From the NCBI RefSeq assembly GCF_012163145.1, contig NZ_JAAVTX010000004.1, forward strand, positions 372,001 to 436,000: DNA of 64,000 nucleotides, read 5' to 3'. Both the position numbers and the translations under genes were made by a program. Source of the stretch: Falsiroseomonas frigidaquae (GTDB lineage: Bacteria > Pseudomonadota > Alphaproteobacteria > Acetobacterales > Acetobacteraceae). The notes beneath the pieces are model-generated. The model was not told the origin of the DNA. It saw only the letters and a program-made list of their open reading frames with translations, and did not search any database. Every line of letters begins with the position of its first letter. Positions within the stretch are counted from its first letter, which is position 1. Positions 6,912 to 15,811 of the stretch are shown here, piece after piece.

Positions 6912-9479
6912 ATGGGAACATTGCCGGAACTTTTTCAGGCCTGGTTCGCCGATCGCGGCTGGGCGCCGCGGCCGCACCAGCTTGCCTTGCTCGGCGCCGT
7001 GCAGGGCGGATCGAGCGCCCTGCTGGTGGCGCCGACCGGGGGCGGCAAGACGCTGGCGGGGTTCCTGCCCTCCCTGGTCGATCTGCATGAGAAGCCGCGC
7101 CCCGAGGGAAAGGGGTCGCTGCACACGCTGTATATATCGCCGCTGAAGGCGCTGGCGGTGGATATCGCCCGCAACCTCACCGCCCCGGTCGAGGCGATGG
7201 GCCTGCCGATCCGCATCGAGACCCGCACCGGCGACACCCCCGCCAATCGCCGCGCCCGCCAGCGGGTGGACCCGCCGAACTTCCTGCTGACCACGCCCGA
7301 AAGCCTGGCGCTGCTGCTGACCCTGCCGGATGCGGGCGAGATGTTCGCCGGGCTGCACGCCATCGTGGTGGATGAGATCCATGCCCTGGCCGGCACGAAG
7401 CGTGGCGACCAGCTTGCGCTCGGCCTGGCGCGGCTGGCGACGCTGGCGCCGGGCGCGCGCCGCATCGGCCTGTCCGCCACCGTCGCGCACCCGACCCCAC
7501 TGCGCGCCTATCTCTCCCCCACCGGGCGGCCGGAAGATGTGGCGCTGGTACAGGGCGCGCCGGGCGCGGCGCCGAGCCTCGATATCCTGCTGCCGGAAGG
7601 CCGGCTGCCCTGGGGCGGGCATATGGGCCTGGCCTCGATGCCGGAGGTCTATCGCCGGATCCGCGGCGCCGGCGTCACCATCGTCTTCGTCAACACCCGC
7701 GCGCAGTCGGAACTGTGCTTCCAGGCGCTGTGGCGACTGAACGACGACAACCTGCCGATCGGCCTGCACCACGGCAGCCTGACGGTGGAGCAGCGCCGCA
7801 AGGTGGAAGCGGCGATGGCCGACGGCCGCCTGCGCGCGGTGGTCGCCACCGCCTCGCTCGACCTCGGCATCGACTGGGGCGCGGTGGACCAGGTGGTGCA
7901 GGTCGGCGCGCCGAAGGGCGTTTCGCGACTTCTGCAACGCATCGGCCGCGCCAATCATCGGATGGACGAGGCGAGCCAGGCGGTGCTGGTGCCGGCGAAC
8001 CGCTTCGAGGTCATCGAATGCGTCGCCGCCCGCCAGGCGATTTCCGCAAATGAACTAGATGGCGACCCGCCGCGCGAGGGCGGCCTCGACGTGCTCTGCC
8101 AGCACATTTTGGCAGTTGCGGTCGCCGGGCCTTTCCACCCGAATGACCTGTATCGGGAGGTGCTGCGCGCCGCGCCCTATGCCAGCCTGTCGCGCCAGGA
8201 TTTCGACGACGCGCTGCGCTTCGTCGAGGACGGCGGCTACGCCCTGCAATCCTACGACCGTTTTCGGCGATTGTTCCGGGATGCGGAGGGCATGATCCAT
8301 ATCCGCGGCCCCGCCGCCGCGCGCCAGCTGCGGATGAACCTCGGCACCATCGTCGAAACGCCACTGGTGAAAGTCAGGCTGCGCGGCGGGCCCGTGCTGG
8401 GGGAGGTGGAGGAATGGTTCGTCTCCACCCTCACCGCCGGCGACTGCTTCATCTTCGCCGGCCAGATGCTGCGATTCGAGGGGCTGGACGCGCTGGCCTG
8501 CATCGTCTCCCGCGGCGGCGAGGGCGACCCCCGCGTGCCCGCCTATGCCGGCAGCCGCATGCCGCTGACCACGCACCTCGCCGCCCGCGTGCGCGGCATC
8601 CTGCACGACCCGAAATCCTGGCCCGCCTTGCCGGAGTCGGTGCGCGAATGGCTGCGGCTGCAACAGCATGTCTCCGTCATGCCGCCGCGCGACGGGCTGC
8701 TGGTGGAGACTTTTCCGCGCGGCGACCGCTGGTTCCTCGTCGCCTATTGCTTCGAGGGGCGGCTGGCGCACCAGACACTGGGGATGCTGGTGACGAAGCG
8801 GATGGAACGCCTCGGCATGGCGCCGCTCGGCTACCTCGCCACGGATTACGTCCTCGCCTGCTGGTCCGCCTTCGAACCGCATGGCATCGAGCGGCTGTTC
8901 GAGGAGGACATTCTGGGCGAGGAGCTGGAAGCCTGGATGGCCGAAAGCAGCATGCTCCGCCGCACCTTCCGGAACATCGCCACCATTGCGGGGCTGATCG
9001 AGAAGAATCATCCCGGTCAGGAGAAGTCGGGCCGCACGATGACCATGAATGCTGATCTCATCTACGACGTGCTGCGCCGGCACGAGCCGGACCACATCCT
9101 GCTGCGCGCCACGCGGCGCGAGGCGGCGGCCGGGCTGACCGATGTGGCCCGCATCTCCCTGCTGCTGGCGCGCGCACGGGCGGGTGGCATCCGGCACATG
9201 GCGTTGGACCGCGCCTCCCCCCTCTCCGTGCCGGCGCTGATCGAGGAAGGCCGCGAATGGGTGGCCGGCGGGGCGCAGGATGCGCTGCTGGCGGAAGCCG
9301 CCGACCTGGTGGCGGAGGCGACGGACGGCGCCGATCTGTTCAACGAAATCCTGGCCAATGTGACGGAGGCCATCCCGCCGCGCGGCGACCGGGACCGCGC
9401 CCGCCGCCCGCGCGACCCGAAACGCCGCAATGCCCGCTTCATCCGCAGCGCGCCGAAGAACCTGGGCGCCCCGCGATGA
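6912..9479 (+). CDS. Ligase-associated DNA damage response DEXH-box helicase (Lhr family)
   Basis: An 855-residue superfamily 2 helicase. Walker A PTGGGKT lies at residues 41-47, DEIH at 154-157 and SAT at 188-190. Motif VI is in the second RecA domain near RLLQRIGRANHR. The C-terminal half holds the winged-helix and Lhr-specific regions. Length and immediate partnership with pdeM place it in the 'ligase-associated' subgroup, which in other bacteria sits with an ATP-dependent DNA ligase and a nuclease and is thought to act in DNA repair. Those two genes are absent from this window. The basic tail (RDRARRPRDPKRR) may bind nucleic acid. It overlaps pdeM by 4 bases. Confidence 0.9.
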   Translation: MGTLPELFQAWFADRGWAPRPHQLALLGAVQGGSSALLVAPTGGGKTLAGFLPSLVDLHEKPRPEGKGSLHTLYISPLKALAVDIARNLTAPVEAMGLPIRIETRTGDTPANRRARQRVDPPNFLLTTPESLALLLTLPDAGEMFAGLHAIVVDEIHALAGTKRGDQLALGLARLATLAPGARRIGLSATVAHPTPLRAYLSPTGRPEDVALVQGAPGAAPSLDILLPEGRLPWGGHMGLASMPEVYRRIRGAGVTIVFVNTRAQSELCFQALWRLNDDNLPIGLHHGSLTVEQRRKVEAAMADGRLRAVVATASLDLGIDWGAVDQVVQVGAPKGVSRLLQRIGRANHRMDEASQAVLVPANRFEVIECVAARQAISANELDGDPPREGGLDVLCQHILAVAVAGPFHPNDLYREVLRAAPYASLSRQDFDDALRFVEDGGYALQSYDRFRRLFRDAEGMIHIRGPAAARQLRMNLGTIVETPLVKVRLRGGPVLGEVEEWFVSTLTAGDCFIFAGQMLRFEGLDALACIVSRGGEGDPRVPAYAGSRMPLTTHLAARVRGILHDPKSWPALPESVREWLRLQQHVSVMPPRDGLLVETFPRGDRWFLVAYCFEGRLAHQTLGMLVTKRMERLGMAPLGYLATDYVLACWSAFEPHGIERLFEEDILGEELEAWMAESSMLRRTFRNIATIAGLIEKNHPGQEKSGRTMTMNADLIYDVLRRHEPDHILLRATRREAAAGLTDVARISLLLARARAGGIRHMALDRASPLSVPALIEEGREWVAGGAQDALLAEAADLVAEATDGADLFNEILANVTEAIPPRGDRDRARRPRDPKRRNARFIRSAPKNLGAPR

Positions 9480-10198
9480 ACGCCGCACCGCTGCATATCG
9501 CCGGCCAGCGCCTGATGCTGGACCCGGCGGGCGTCGCCATCTGGCCGGCGGAGAAGCTGCTCGTGGTCTCCGACCTGCATCTGGAGAAGGGCAGCAGCTT
9601 TGCGGCGCGCGGCAGTTTCGTGCCGCCCTATGACACGCGCGAAACGCTGGAACGCCTGGCGCTGGCACTGCGCCGCTGGCGTCCGGAGCGGCTGGTGCTG
9701 CTGGGCGACAGTTTCCATGACCGGCATGGCTGCGCCCGGCTACACGCCTCCGACTGCGCGGCCTTGCAGAGGATGCTGGGTGCGCTGGCGCAGGTTGTCT
9801 GGGTGCTCGGCAACCATGATCCGGAGCCGCCGGTGGGCCTGCCCGGCACGGCGACTGAGGAATATCGCCATGGCCCCTTCGTCTTCCGCCATATCGCGCA
9901 GCCCGGCCGGGCGGTGCCGCCGGGCGAGCTTTCGGGCCATTACCACCCCAAGGCCACCATGCCGGTGCGATCCGGTGCCGTGACGCGGCCCTGCTTCCTG
10001 ACCGATGGCCGTCGTCTGCTGCTGCCCGCCTTCGGCGCCTATACCGGCGGGCTGGAGGTGCGCGATCCCGCCATCGCCAGCCTGTTCCCGCGCGGTGGCC
10101 GCGCCTTCCTGCTGGGGGCGGAGCGGCTGTTCAGCTTTCCCACCGGCCCGCTGCGCGGTGCGGCGCCAGTGCCCGAAACGGCAAACGCGCCGCCCTGA
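9476..10198 (+). CDS. pdeM: Ligase-associated DNA damage response endonuclease PdeM
   Basis: A 240-residue calcineurin-like metallophosphoesterase. The metal-binding motifs are all present: SDLHLEKG (D33, H35), LLGDSFHD (G77-D78), LGNHD (112-115) and SGHYHP (154-158). In the ligase-associated repair set, PdeM is the partner nuclease of the Lhr-type helicase, and the ATGA overlap with that gene supports this assignment. It is the last gene of the cluster; the convergent fasciclin gene ends 44 bases beyond. Confidence 0.9.
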   Translation: MNAAPLHIAGQRLMLDPAGVAIWPAEKLLVVSDLHLEKGSSFAARGSFVPPYDTRETLERLALALRRWRPERLVLLGDSFHDRHGCARLHASDCAALQRMLGALAQVVWVLGNHDPEPPVGLPGTATEEYRHGPFVFRHIAQPGRAVPPGELSGHYHPKATMPVRSGAVTRPCFLTDGRRLLLPAFGAYTGGLEVRDPAIASLFPRGGRAFLLGAERLFSFPTGPLRGAAPVPETANAPP

Positions 10199-10242
10199 CG
10201 GGCGACGCGTTGCATTCAACCTCGGAGATCAGCCTCCGTGGC

Positions 10243-10851
10243 TCACGGCCACATGAGCTGGTCGACGGCGTGGATCACGCCGTTGCTGGCGACGATGTTC
10301 GGCGCCACCACGCGCGCCGGCTGCGCATTCACATTGGCGCCGGCCGAGCCGAAGCCCGCGATCTGCTGCGCCGGGGCCGGGTTGCGCACCAGGACCGAGT
10401 CGGCCGTGCCGGTGATGGAGATGTCGGCACCGTTGCGCGTGCGCAGGCGGCGATCGCTGCCCATCAGCTCGGAGGCGCGGAAAGCGCCCGGCACGATATG
10501 ATAGTTGATCAGCGCGCCGAGGCGCTGGCGATCCACGCTCTCCTGGCTGCCGCCGGAGCTGTTGGTGCCGACAAGCTGCTGCAGCAGGTTGGCCGGGGCG
10601 CCGGTGAAGGCGGCATCGGTCGGCGCGAAAACCGTCAGCGGCTGTGCGGAGCGGAAATCCTCGACCATGCCGGCGCGCGTGATCAGGTCCAGGAAGCGCG
10701 AGAAACGGCTGTCACCGGCCATCGTGTCGGCCAGGGTGGCGGTGGGAGGCACGGATTGCGCGCGCAGGATGCCGGGCGCGGCGAGCGAACCGGCAGCGGC
10801 CATGCCACCGATCATCAGGAAGCCGCGTCGCAGCATGTGAGACTTGATCAT
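10243..10851 (-). CDS. Fasciclin (FAS1) domain exported protein
   Basis: A 202-residue protein with an export signal: MLRRGF, then a Gly/Ala-rich hydrophobic stretch ending near residue 32. The twin Arg suggests Tat or Sec export. One FAS1 domain follows: TLADTM, the FAPTDAAF motif, YHIVPG, and a final NGVIHAVDQLMWP. Single-domain FAS1 proteins are extracellular or periplasmic adhesion-like proteins. ATG 10851 is chosen over a GTG at 10866 because an AAGGA box sits about 6 bases upstream. Divergent from the photolyase gene, with 177 bases between. Confidence 0.9.
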   Translation of the reverse strand: MIKSHMLRRGFLMIGGMAAAGSLAAPGILRAQSVPPTATLADTMAGDSRFSRFLDLITRAGMVEDFRSAQPLTVFAPTDAAFTGAPANLLQQLVGTNSSGGSQESVDRQRLGALINYHIVPGAFRASELMGSDRRLRTRNGADISITGTADSVLVRNPAPAQQIAGFGSAGANVNAQPARVVAPNIVASNGVIHAVDQLMWP

Positions 10852-11028
10852 GGGGGTATCCTTCACCTGTGGCCCGCACAGCCCTGTGCCTCTCGGGGGG
10901 TGACGCGGGGCATTGCGGTCGGGTCAAGAACGCCGCAGCCCCGCAATGGTTCGCTTCAAGCGGGATGCGCGGGGTCGCCGCAGACGCCGCCACCCTTTTC
11001 CGCTCCACTTGCCGCGGATTCGCCCTAC

Positions 11029-12486
11029 ATGAAGGGGATGACTGAGCCTTCGCTGCTGTGGTTCCGCCACGACCTCCGCCTCTCCGACCACCCTGCCCTG
11101 CTTGCCGCCATGGCCACCGCCGAAACGGATGGCGGCCGCCCGGTGCTGCCGGTCTTCGTGCTGGATGACGATGCCGCCGGGGCGCAGCGTCCCGGCGGTG
11201 CGGCCCGCTGGTGGCTGCGAGGCAGCCTCGCGGCACTCGGCGATGACCTGGCGGCGCGCGGCGCGCCCCTGCTGCTGGCCCGCGGGCGGGCGGAGACGGT
11301 GTTGCCGGCACTGGCCGCCGCCATCGGCGCCGGCAGCATCCATGCCGGGCGCGGCTACGAACCCTGGGCGCGGGCACAGAGCCAGCGCGTGCATGAGGCG
11401 CTGCAGAATGCCGGCCGCCGCCTCGTGCTGCACACCACCGCGGTGCTGCGGGAACCGCACGGCTTCGGCGCCGCCAGCGGCAAGCCCTATGCCGTCTACA
11501 CGCCCTTCGCCAAGACCATGCTGGCCGCCGGCGACCCGCCCGCGCCGCACCCCGCGCCAGCCCGCATCCAGGGCGTGCCGCATCCGGTGGGCGGCGAGAC
11601 GCTGCAGGCGCTGGGCCTTTACCCGGTGCCGGGGGAGCCCGACTGGGCCGCAGGTTTCGGCGCCATGTGGCAGCCCGGCGAGGCCGGTGCCCAGGCGCGA
11701 CTCGCCCGCTTCACCGCGCAGGCGCTGGGCGCCTATGACCGGCAGCGCAACCTGCCCGGGCTGGACGGATCCTCCGGCCTGTCGCCGCATCTGCGCTGGG
11801 GCGAGGTTTCGCCCCGGCAGGTCTGGCATGCGGCGCGGGACGCGAAGACCGATGCCACGGGCACCGAGACCTTCCTGAAGGAGATCCTCTGGCGCGAATT
11901 CGCCTACCATCTGCTGTGGCACCGGCCGGAAATGCCGGAAGCCCCGCTGCGGGCCGAGTTTGCCGCCTTCCCCTGGCAGAAGGACCCGAAATTGCTGGCC
12001 GCCTGGCAGGGTGGCCGCACCGGCTATCCCGTGGTCGATGCCGGCATGCGGCAGCTCTGGCAGACCGGCTGGATGCACAACCGCGTCCGCATGATCGCGG
12101 CCAGCCTGCTGGTGAAGCACCTGCTGCAGCCCTGGCAGGATGGCGCCGCCTGGTTCTGGGACACGCTGGTGGATGCGGACCTCGCCTCCAACAGCGCATC
12201 CTGGCAATGGGTGGCCGGCTGCGGCACGGATGCGGCGCCCTATTTCCGCGTCTTCAACCCGATCCTGCAGGGCGAGAAGTTCGACCCCGAGGGCCGCTAT
12301 GTGCGCCGCTGGGTGCCGGAACTGGCGAAGCTGCCGAACGCCTTCCTGCACCAGCCATGGGACGCGCCGCGGGATGTGCTGGCGGCCTCCGGCGTGACGC
12401 TGGGGCGCGACTATCCGCGCCCGGTGATGGACCATGCGGAAGGGCGCGCCCGGGCGCTGGCCGGCTTCGCCGCGCTGCGCGCATGA
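11029..12486 (+). CDS. phrB: Deoxyribodipyrimidine photolyase (class I cryptochrome/photolyase family)
   Basis: A 485-residue flavoprotein that splits cyclobutane pyrimidine dimers with blue light. The N-terminal Rossmann antenna domain begins LLWFRHDLRLSDHP. The helical FAD-binding domain contains FLKEILWREFAYH, DAGMRQLWQTGWMHNR and the SWQWVAGCGTDAAPYFR block, which supplies flavin and lesion contacts and part of the Trp electron chain. The open frame extends far upstream without homology; ATG 11029 (or 11038) fits the family N-terminus. It overlaps the metallophosphatase by 4 bases. With the helicase/PdeM pair and Ada it indicates a strong DNA repair content. Confidence 0.95.
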   Translation: MKGMTEPSLLWFRHDLRLSDHPALLAAMATAETDGGRPVLPVFVLDDDAAGAQRPGGAARWWLRGSLAALGDDLAARGAPLLLARGRAETVLPALAAAIGAGSIHAGRGYEPWARAQSQRVHEALQNAGRRLVLHTTAVLREPHGFGAASGKPYAVYTPFAKTMLAAGDPPAPHPAPARIQGVPHPVGGETLQALGLYPVPGEPDWAAGFGAMWQPGEAGAQARLARFTAQALGAYDRQRNLPGLDGSSGLSPHLRWGEVSPRQVWHAARDAKTDATGTETFLKEILWREFAYHLLWHRPEMPEAPLRAEFAAFPWQKDPKLLAAWQGGRTGYPVVDAGMRQLWQTGWMHNRVRMIAASLLVKHLLQPWQDGAAWFWDTLVDADLASNSASWQWVAGCGTDAAPYFRVFNPILQGEKFDPEGRYVRRWVPELAKLPNAFLHQPWDAPRDVLAASGVTLGRDYPRPVMDHAEGRARALAGFAALRA

Positions 12487-13214
12487 GGGACCGCCCGCAA
12501 CATCTGTGGCGCGGCTTCGCCGGGCTGCGCGTGGTGGCCGATGTGCATGGCGATGCGGAGGCCTTCATCCACGCCATCGAGGGCGCGCTGGCGGCCGACA
12601 TGTTCGTGCTGCAGCTGGGCGACCTGACCGACCACGGCCCGGACAGCCCGGAGGTGCTGCGCCGCATCTTCGCGCTGATCGACCAGGGCCAGGGGCTGTT
12701 CCTGCTCGGCAATCACGACCACAAGCTGCGCCGGGCCCTGACCGGCACGCAGCTCCGCATCCAGGCGGAGGGGCTGGGGCGGACCCTGGCACAGCTCGAC
12801 GCCGCGCCGGATGGCGATGTGCTGAAGGCGCGCGCGGTGGAGGAGATCGGTCGCGCCCCGGCCTGGATCCGCGATGGCGGGCGCATCTTCGTCCACGGCG
12901 GCTACCACCCCGGCATGCTGCATTCCGCGCCGCCGCCGGATGCCGGCTGCCAGAAGGCGCAGGGGCTGGTGACGCGGGCGCTGTTCGGCCAGGTGACCGG
13001 GCGGATGCGGCAGGATGGCTTTCCGGACCGGGTGCATGACTGGGTGGACAAGATCCCGGCCGATGTCACCGTGGTCTGCGGCCATGACCGCCGCAGTCTG
13101 GATGGCCGGCCCTATGTGGTGGATGGCGCGCTGGGCGGGCGCTGCGTGTTCCTGGATTGCGGCGCCGGCAAGGGCGGCCACCTGGCCTGGATCGACCTGC
13201 CTTCCTGGGCCTGA
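12483..13214 (+). CDS. Calcineurin-like metallophosphoesterase
   Basis: A 243-residue phosphoesterase with VVADVHGD, LQLGDLTDHGPDS, LLGNHDHKL, a later FVHGGYHPG and VVCGHDRR: the full set of dimetal ligands. The HGD/GDLTDHGPDS pattern resembles the serine/threonine-phosphatase or Ap4A-hydrolase-like branch rather than nucleases. It starts inside the photolyase stop codon (ATGA). The last four codons and the stop form the upstream arm and loop of a terminator hairpin. Substrate unknown. Confidence 0.8.
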   Translation: MRDRPQHLWRGFAGLRVVADVHGDAEAFIHAIEGALAADMFVLQLGDLTDHGPDSPEVLRRIFALIDQGQGLFLLGNHDHKLRRALTGTQLRIQAEGLGRTLAQLDAAPDGDVLKARAVEEIGRAPAWIRDGGRIFVHGGYHPGMLHSAPPPDAGCQKAQGLVTRALFGQVTGRMRQDGFPDRVHDWVDKIPADVTVVCGHDRRSLDGRPYVVDGALGGRCVFLDCGAGKGGHLAWIDLPSWA

Positions 13215-13228
13215 AGCGCCCAGGAAGG
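13200..13228 (+). terminator. Intrinsic terminator overlapping the metallophosphoesterase stop
   Basis: A perfect 11-bp stem: CCTTCCTGGGC at 13200-13210 pairs with GCCCAGGAAGG at 13218-13228. The loop of 7 bases contains the TGA stop at 13212-13214. A T-rich stretch (TGGCTTTCTT) follows. It would end the photolyase/phosphoesterase transcript. Confidence 0.75.
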
Positions 13229-13371
13229 TGGCTTTCTTGCCCTCTGTCGTGCCGCAGGCACGCCAAAAGGCGTGCCGGGCGGGCGCTCAGCGCCGCGCGC
13301 CGCTTTCGCCGGATGCCGGGTTCCGCATCCCCGGCATGGGGGTGTAGCCTGCCCCGCCCGGAGAATGCGCC

Positions 13372-14328
13372 ATGACCGACCTGCCCAGCACCGTTGAAAT
13401 CCGCGAGGAAGGCCCGCGCGAGGGCTTCCAGATCGAGCCCGGCCCGATCCCGACCGAGCGCAAGGTCGCGCTGGTGGATGCGCTCTCGGCCACCGGGCTG
13501 CACCACATCCAGGTCTGTTCCTTCGTCTCGCCGAAGCTGGTGCCAGGCTGGGCGGATGCGGAGGCGGTGGTGGCCGGCTTCGCGCCGAAGCCGGGCGTGA
13601 CCTACACCGCGCTGTGGTTCAACGCCGCCGGGCTGAACCGCGCACTGGCCTTCAAGGACCGGCTGAAGGTGGAAGGCGCGGTCACCGTGGTGGCCAGCGA
13701 GGCCTTCAGCCTGAAGAACCTCAACCGCGACCGGGCGAAGAACCTGGCGGCGCAGCGGGCCAATGTCGTGGCGCATCTGGAGGCCGGCGTGGCCGTGCCG
13801 CGCATCAGCGTGCAGGCCGCCTTCGGCTGCAACTACTCGGGCGACGTGCCGCCGGCCAAGGTGATCGAGGCACTGGCGGATGCCTTCGCCATCGGCGCCG
13901 AGCACGGGCTCGAACTGCGCGAGGCGACGCTGGCGGATACCATGGGCTGGGCCACCCCGGCGCGGATCGAGCGGGTGGTGGGCGAGGTGCGCGCGCGCTG
14001 GCCGGAGCTCTCCATCATCCTGCATCTGCACGACACGCGCGGCCTCGGCATCGCCAACGCCCATGCCGGGCTGCGGCTGGGGATTTCGCGCTTCGATACC
14101 ACGGTGGGCGGCCTCGGCGGCTGTCCCTTCGCCGGCCAGCCGGGTGCGCCCGGCAATATCGCGACCGAGGAACTGGTCCTGCTGTGCGAGGAGATGGGCA
14201 TCGCCACCGGCATCGACCTGGATGCTCTGGTCGAGGCCGGGCGGCTGGCGGAGGATGTGGTGGGCCGCACCCTGCCCAGCACCATGCTGCGCTCCGGCGG
14301 GCTGGCCCGCTTCCGCCAGGCCGCGTGA
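13372..14328 (+). CDS. Hydroxymethylglutaryl-CoA lyase-like acyl-CoA lyase (variant active site)
   Basis: A 318-residue TIM-barrel protein of the HMGL-like family, which cleaves 3-hydroxy-3-methylglutaryl-CoA-type thioesters to acetyl-CoA and an acetoacetate-like product. Metal ligands HLH (H218, H220), the mobile-loop Cys (GGCPF, C251) and N262 are present. Two usual catalytic acids differ: the GPRDGLQ motif is GPREGFQ (R16, E17), and the Glu of the SFVSPK strand is Gln47. The same variant pattern occurs in a whole subfamily, so it probably marks a different substrate and not decay. Flanked by terminator hairpin 13200-13228 upstream and a convergent gene downstream. Confidence 0.8.
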   Translation: MTDLPSTVEIREEGPREGFQIEPGPIPTERKVALVDALSATGLHHIQVCSFVSPKLVPGWADAEAVVAGFAPKPGVTYTALWFNAAGLNRALAFKDRLKVEGAVTVVASEAFSLKNLNRDRAKNLAAQRANVVAHLEAGVAVPRISVQAAFGCNYSGDVPPAKVIEALADAFAIGAEHGLELREATLADTMGWATPARIERVVGEVRARWPELSIILHLHDTRGLGIANAHAGLRLGISRFDTTVGGLGGCPFAGQPGAPGNIATEELVLLCEEMGIATGIDLDALVEAGRLAEDVVGRTLPSTMLRSGGLARFRQAA

Positions 14329-14345
14329 GGATCAGGCCGGCCGCT

Positions 14346-15167
14346 TCAGCGTGAGGGCATCACCTGGCTGAGCCGGCCGCCCATCCGCACCGGCTCGATG
14401 CGGGTGGCGAGGCCAGTCGCATCGTCGGTTTCCAGGAACACGCCGCAGACGGTCGCCTCACCCTCGGCCGGGGCCAGCTTCTCGCCCGGCACCTTCTTCC
14501 AGAAGCGCAGCGCGGCGCCGCCCTTCTGCATGCCGATGACGCTGTCATAGTCGCCGCACATGCCGGCATCGGTCATGTAGCCGGTGCCACCCACCAGGAT
14601 CTGGTGATCGGCAGAAGGCGTGTGGGTGTGGGTGCCCACCACCAGGGAAACCTTGCCGTCGAAGCTGTGGCCCATGGCCAGCTTCTCCGAGGACGCCTCG
14701 GCGTGGAAATCGACCAGGATGGCCTGGACGGTGCCGCCCGTGCCCATGCGGTGCGATGCGATGGCGGCCTGCACGCCGCGGAACGGGTCGTCCAGCGCAT
14801 CCATGAACAGCCGGCCCATGGCCTGCACCACCAGCGCGCGCCGGCCATCGCCCAGCACCGCCACAAAGCTGCCCTTGCCCGGCGTGCCCGGCGGGTAGTT
14901 CAGCGGGCGGATCAGCCGTGGCTCGGTCTCGATGTAGGAGAAGATCTCCTTGCGGTCCCAGGCATGGTTGCCCAGCGTCAGCACATCCGCGCCGGCGGTG
15001 AACAGCGCGCGCGCCATCTCCGGCGCCAGGCCGAAGCCGTGGCTGGCGTTTTCCGCATTCACCACGACCAGGTCGAGCGACAGGCGATCGCGCAGCACGG
15101 GAATGGCAGCGCCGGCGGCATCGCGGCCGGAGCGGCCGACGAGGTCGCCGAGGAACAGGATTCTCAA
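14346..15167 (-). CDS. YmdB/TIGR00282 family metallophosphoesterase
   Basis: A 273-residue phosphodiesterase. Seen in order: FLGDLVGRSGR, VVNAENASHGFG, TLGNHAWDRKE, VDFHAEASSEK, VVGTHTHTPSAD and GTGYMTDAGMCGD. These give the dimetal centre of the YmdB family, whose Bacillus and Deinococcus members hydrolyse 2',3'-cyclic AMP and affect gene expression. Its start overlaps the stop of the folate cyclo-ligase by 4 bases, a common alphaproteobacterial neighbour pair. Substrate is inferred from the family. Confidence 0.9.
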   Translation of the reverse strand: MRILFLGDLVGRSGRDAAGAAIPVLRDRLSLDLVVVNAENASHGFGLAPEMARALFTAGADVLTLGNHAWDRKEIFSYIETEPRLIRPLNYPPGTPGKGSFVAVLGDGRRALVVQAMGRLFMDALDDPFRGVQAAIASHRMGTGGTVQAILVDFHAEASSEKLAMGHSFDGKVSLVVGTHTHTPSADHQILVGGTGYMTDAGMCGDYDSVIGMQKGGAALRFWKKVPGEKLAPAEGEATVCGVFLETDDATGLATRIEPVRMGGRLSQVMPSR

Positions 15168-15745
15168 ACTTTCGCGGCTCCGCAGAAGATCACGCCACGC
15201 TCCGTCGCGATGGCGGCCAGGGGCGCGTCGTCCACCCCCACGGGCACTTCGTCAACCTCCTGGGCCGCATAGGCGACGCCCAGGGCGTAGGCGCCAGGCA
15301 GGCTGGACAGCGTGCGGTCGTAATAGCCGCCGCCATAGCCCAGGCGATGGCCAGCCCGGTCGAAGGCCAGCAGCGGCACCAGCAGCCAGTCCGGCGTCAG
15401 CGCCGCCGCATCCCGCCCGGGCTGGCTGGTGCCGAGCGGGCCGCGGGCCAGCGTGTCGCCGGGTTGCCATTGGCGGAAATGCAGCGGCTGGCCGCGCTTC
15501 GGCGTGACCGGCAGGGCGATGCGATGGCCCTTCTCGTGCAGGGCGAGGAGCAGCGGGCGGATGTCGATCTCGGCGCCCATCGGCCAGAAGCCGGCGACGA
15601 CGGCGCCGGGCGGCGGCGGGGCATTGCGCAGGACCTGCGCGGTGAGCGCGGTGCCGAGTGCCGGGTCGCAGGATGCGCGGCGGGCGAGCGCGGCCTTGCG
15701 GGCCTCGGCCTTGAGGCCGGCGAGGAGTTCGGGGCAGAGCATCAT
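15164..15745 (-). CDS. 5-formyltetrahydrofolate cyclo-ligase
   Basis: A 193-residue enzyme that converts 5-formyl-THF to 5,10-methenyl-THF with ATP. The C-terminal signature LGYGGGYYDR and the central PLLAFDRAGHRLG are present, as is the basic N-terminal helix (LKAEARKAALARR). ATG 15745 is preferred over an in-frame TTG at 15754. It lies downstream of the 6S RNA locus and zapA on the same strand, the widely kept zapA-ssrS-ygfA/fau order, and is coupled to the YmdB gene by an ATGA overlap. Confidence 0.95.
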   Translation of the reverse strand: MMLCPELLAGLKAEARKAALARRASCDPALGTALTAQVLRNAPPPPGAVVAGFWPMGAEIDIRPLLLALHEKGHRIALPVTPKRGQPLHFRQWQPGDTLARGPLGTSQPGRDAAALTPDWLLVPLLAFDRAGHRLGYGGGYYDRTLSSLPGAYALGVAYAAQEVDEVPVGVDDAPLAAIATERGVIFCGAAKV

Positions 15746-15787
15746 GGGGAGCAAAGCGCGCCACCAGCCAAGCCCCCCCCACCCCGA

Positions 15788-15811
15788 CCCTCCCCCACCT
15801 TCGGGGGAGGG
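15788..15811 (-). repeat. GC-rich hairpin between 6S RNA and folate cyclo-ligase gene
   Basis: CCCTCCCCC at 15788-15796 pairs with GGGGGAGGG at 15803-15811 (9 bp, 6-base loop). There is no U tract. It could be a processing or partial termination site in the ssrS-fau transcript. The rest of 15812-16029 is GC-rich, shows no gene, and holds a short direct repeat (GTGCAGGGCGCGAAG-type, 15-base units) near 15929-15958. Confidence 0.4.

Noticed and set aside
10911-10948. CATTGCGG...CCGCAATG inverted repeat between fasciclin and photolyase genes
   Set aside because: Arms of 8 bp 22 bases apart are expected by chance in GC-rich DNA; there is no further support for a regulatory role.
10210-11028. In-frame extension of the photolyase upstream of 11029
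   Set aside because: It covers the fasciclin gene on the opposite strand and has no similarity to photolyase N-termini.
12483-13214. Metallophosphoesterase as a second PdeM
   Set aside because: The GDLTDHGPDS motif and lack of a helicase partner fit phosphatase-like members better than PdeM.
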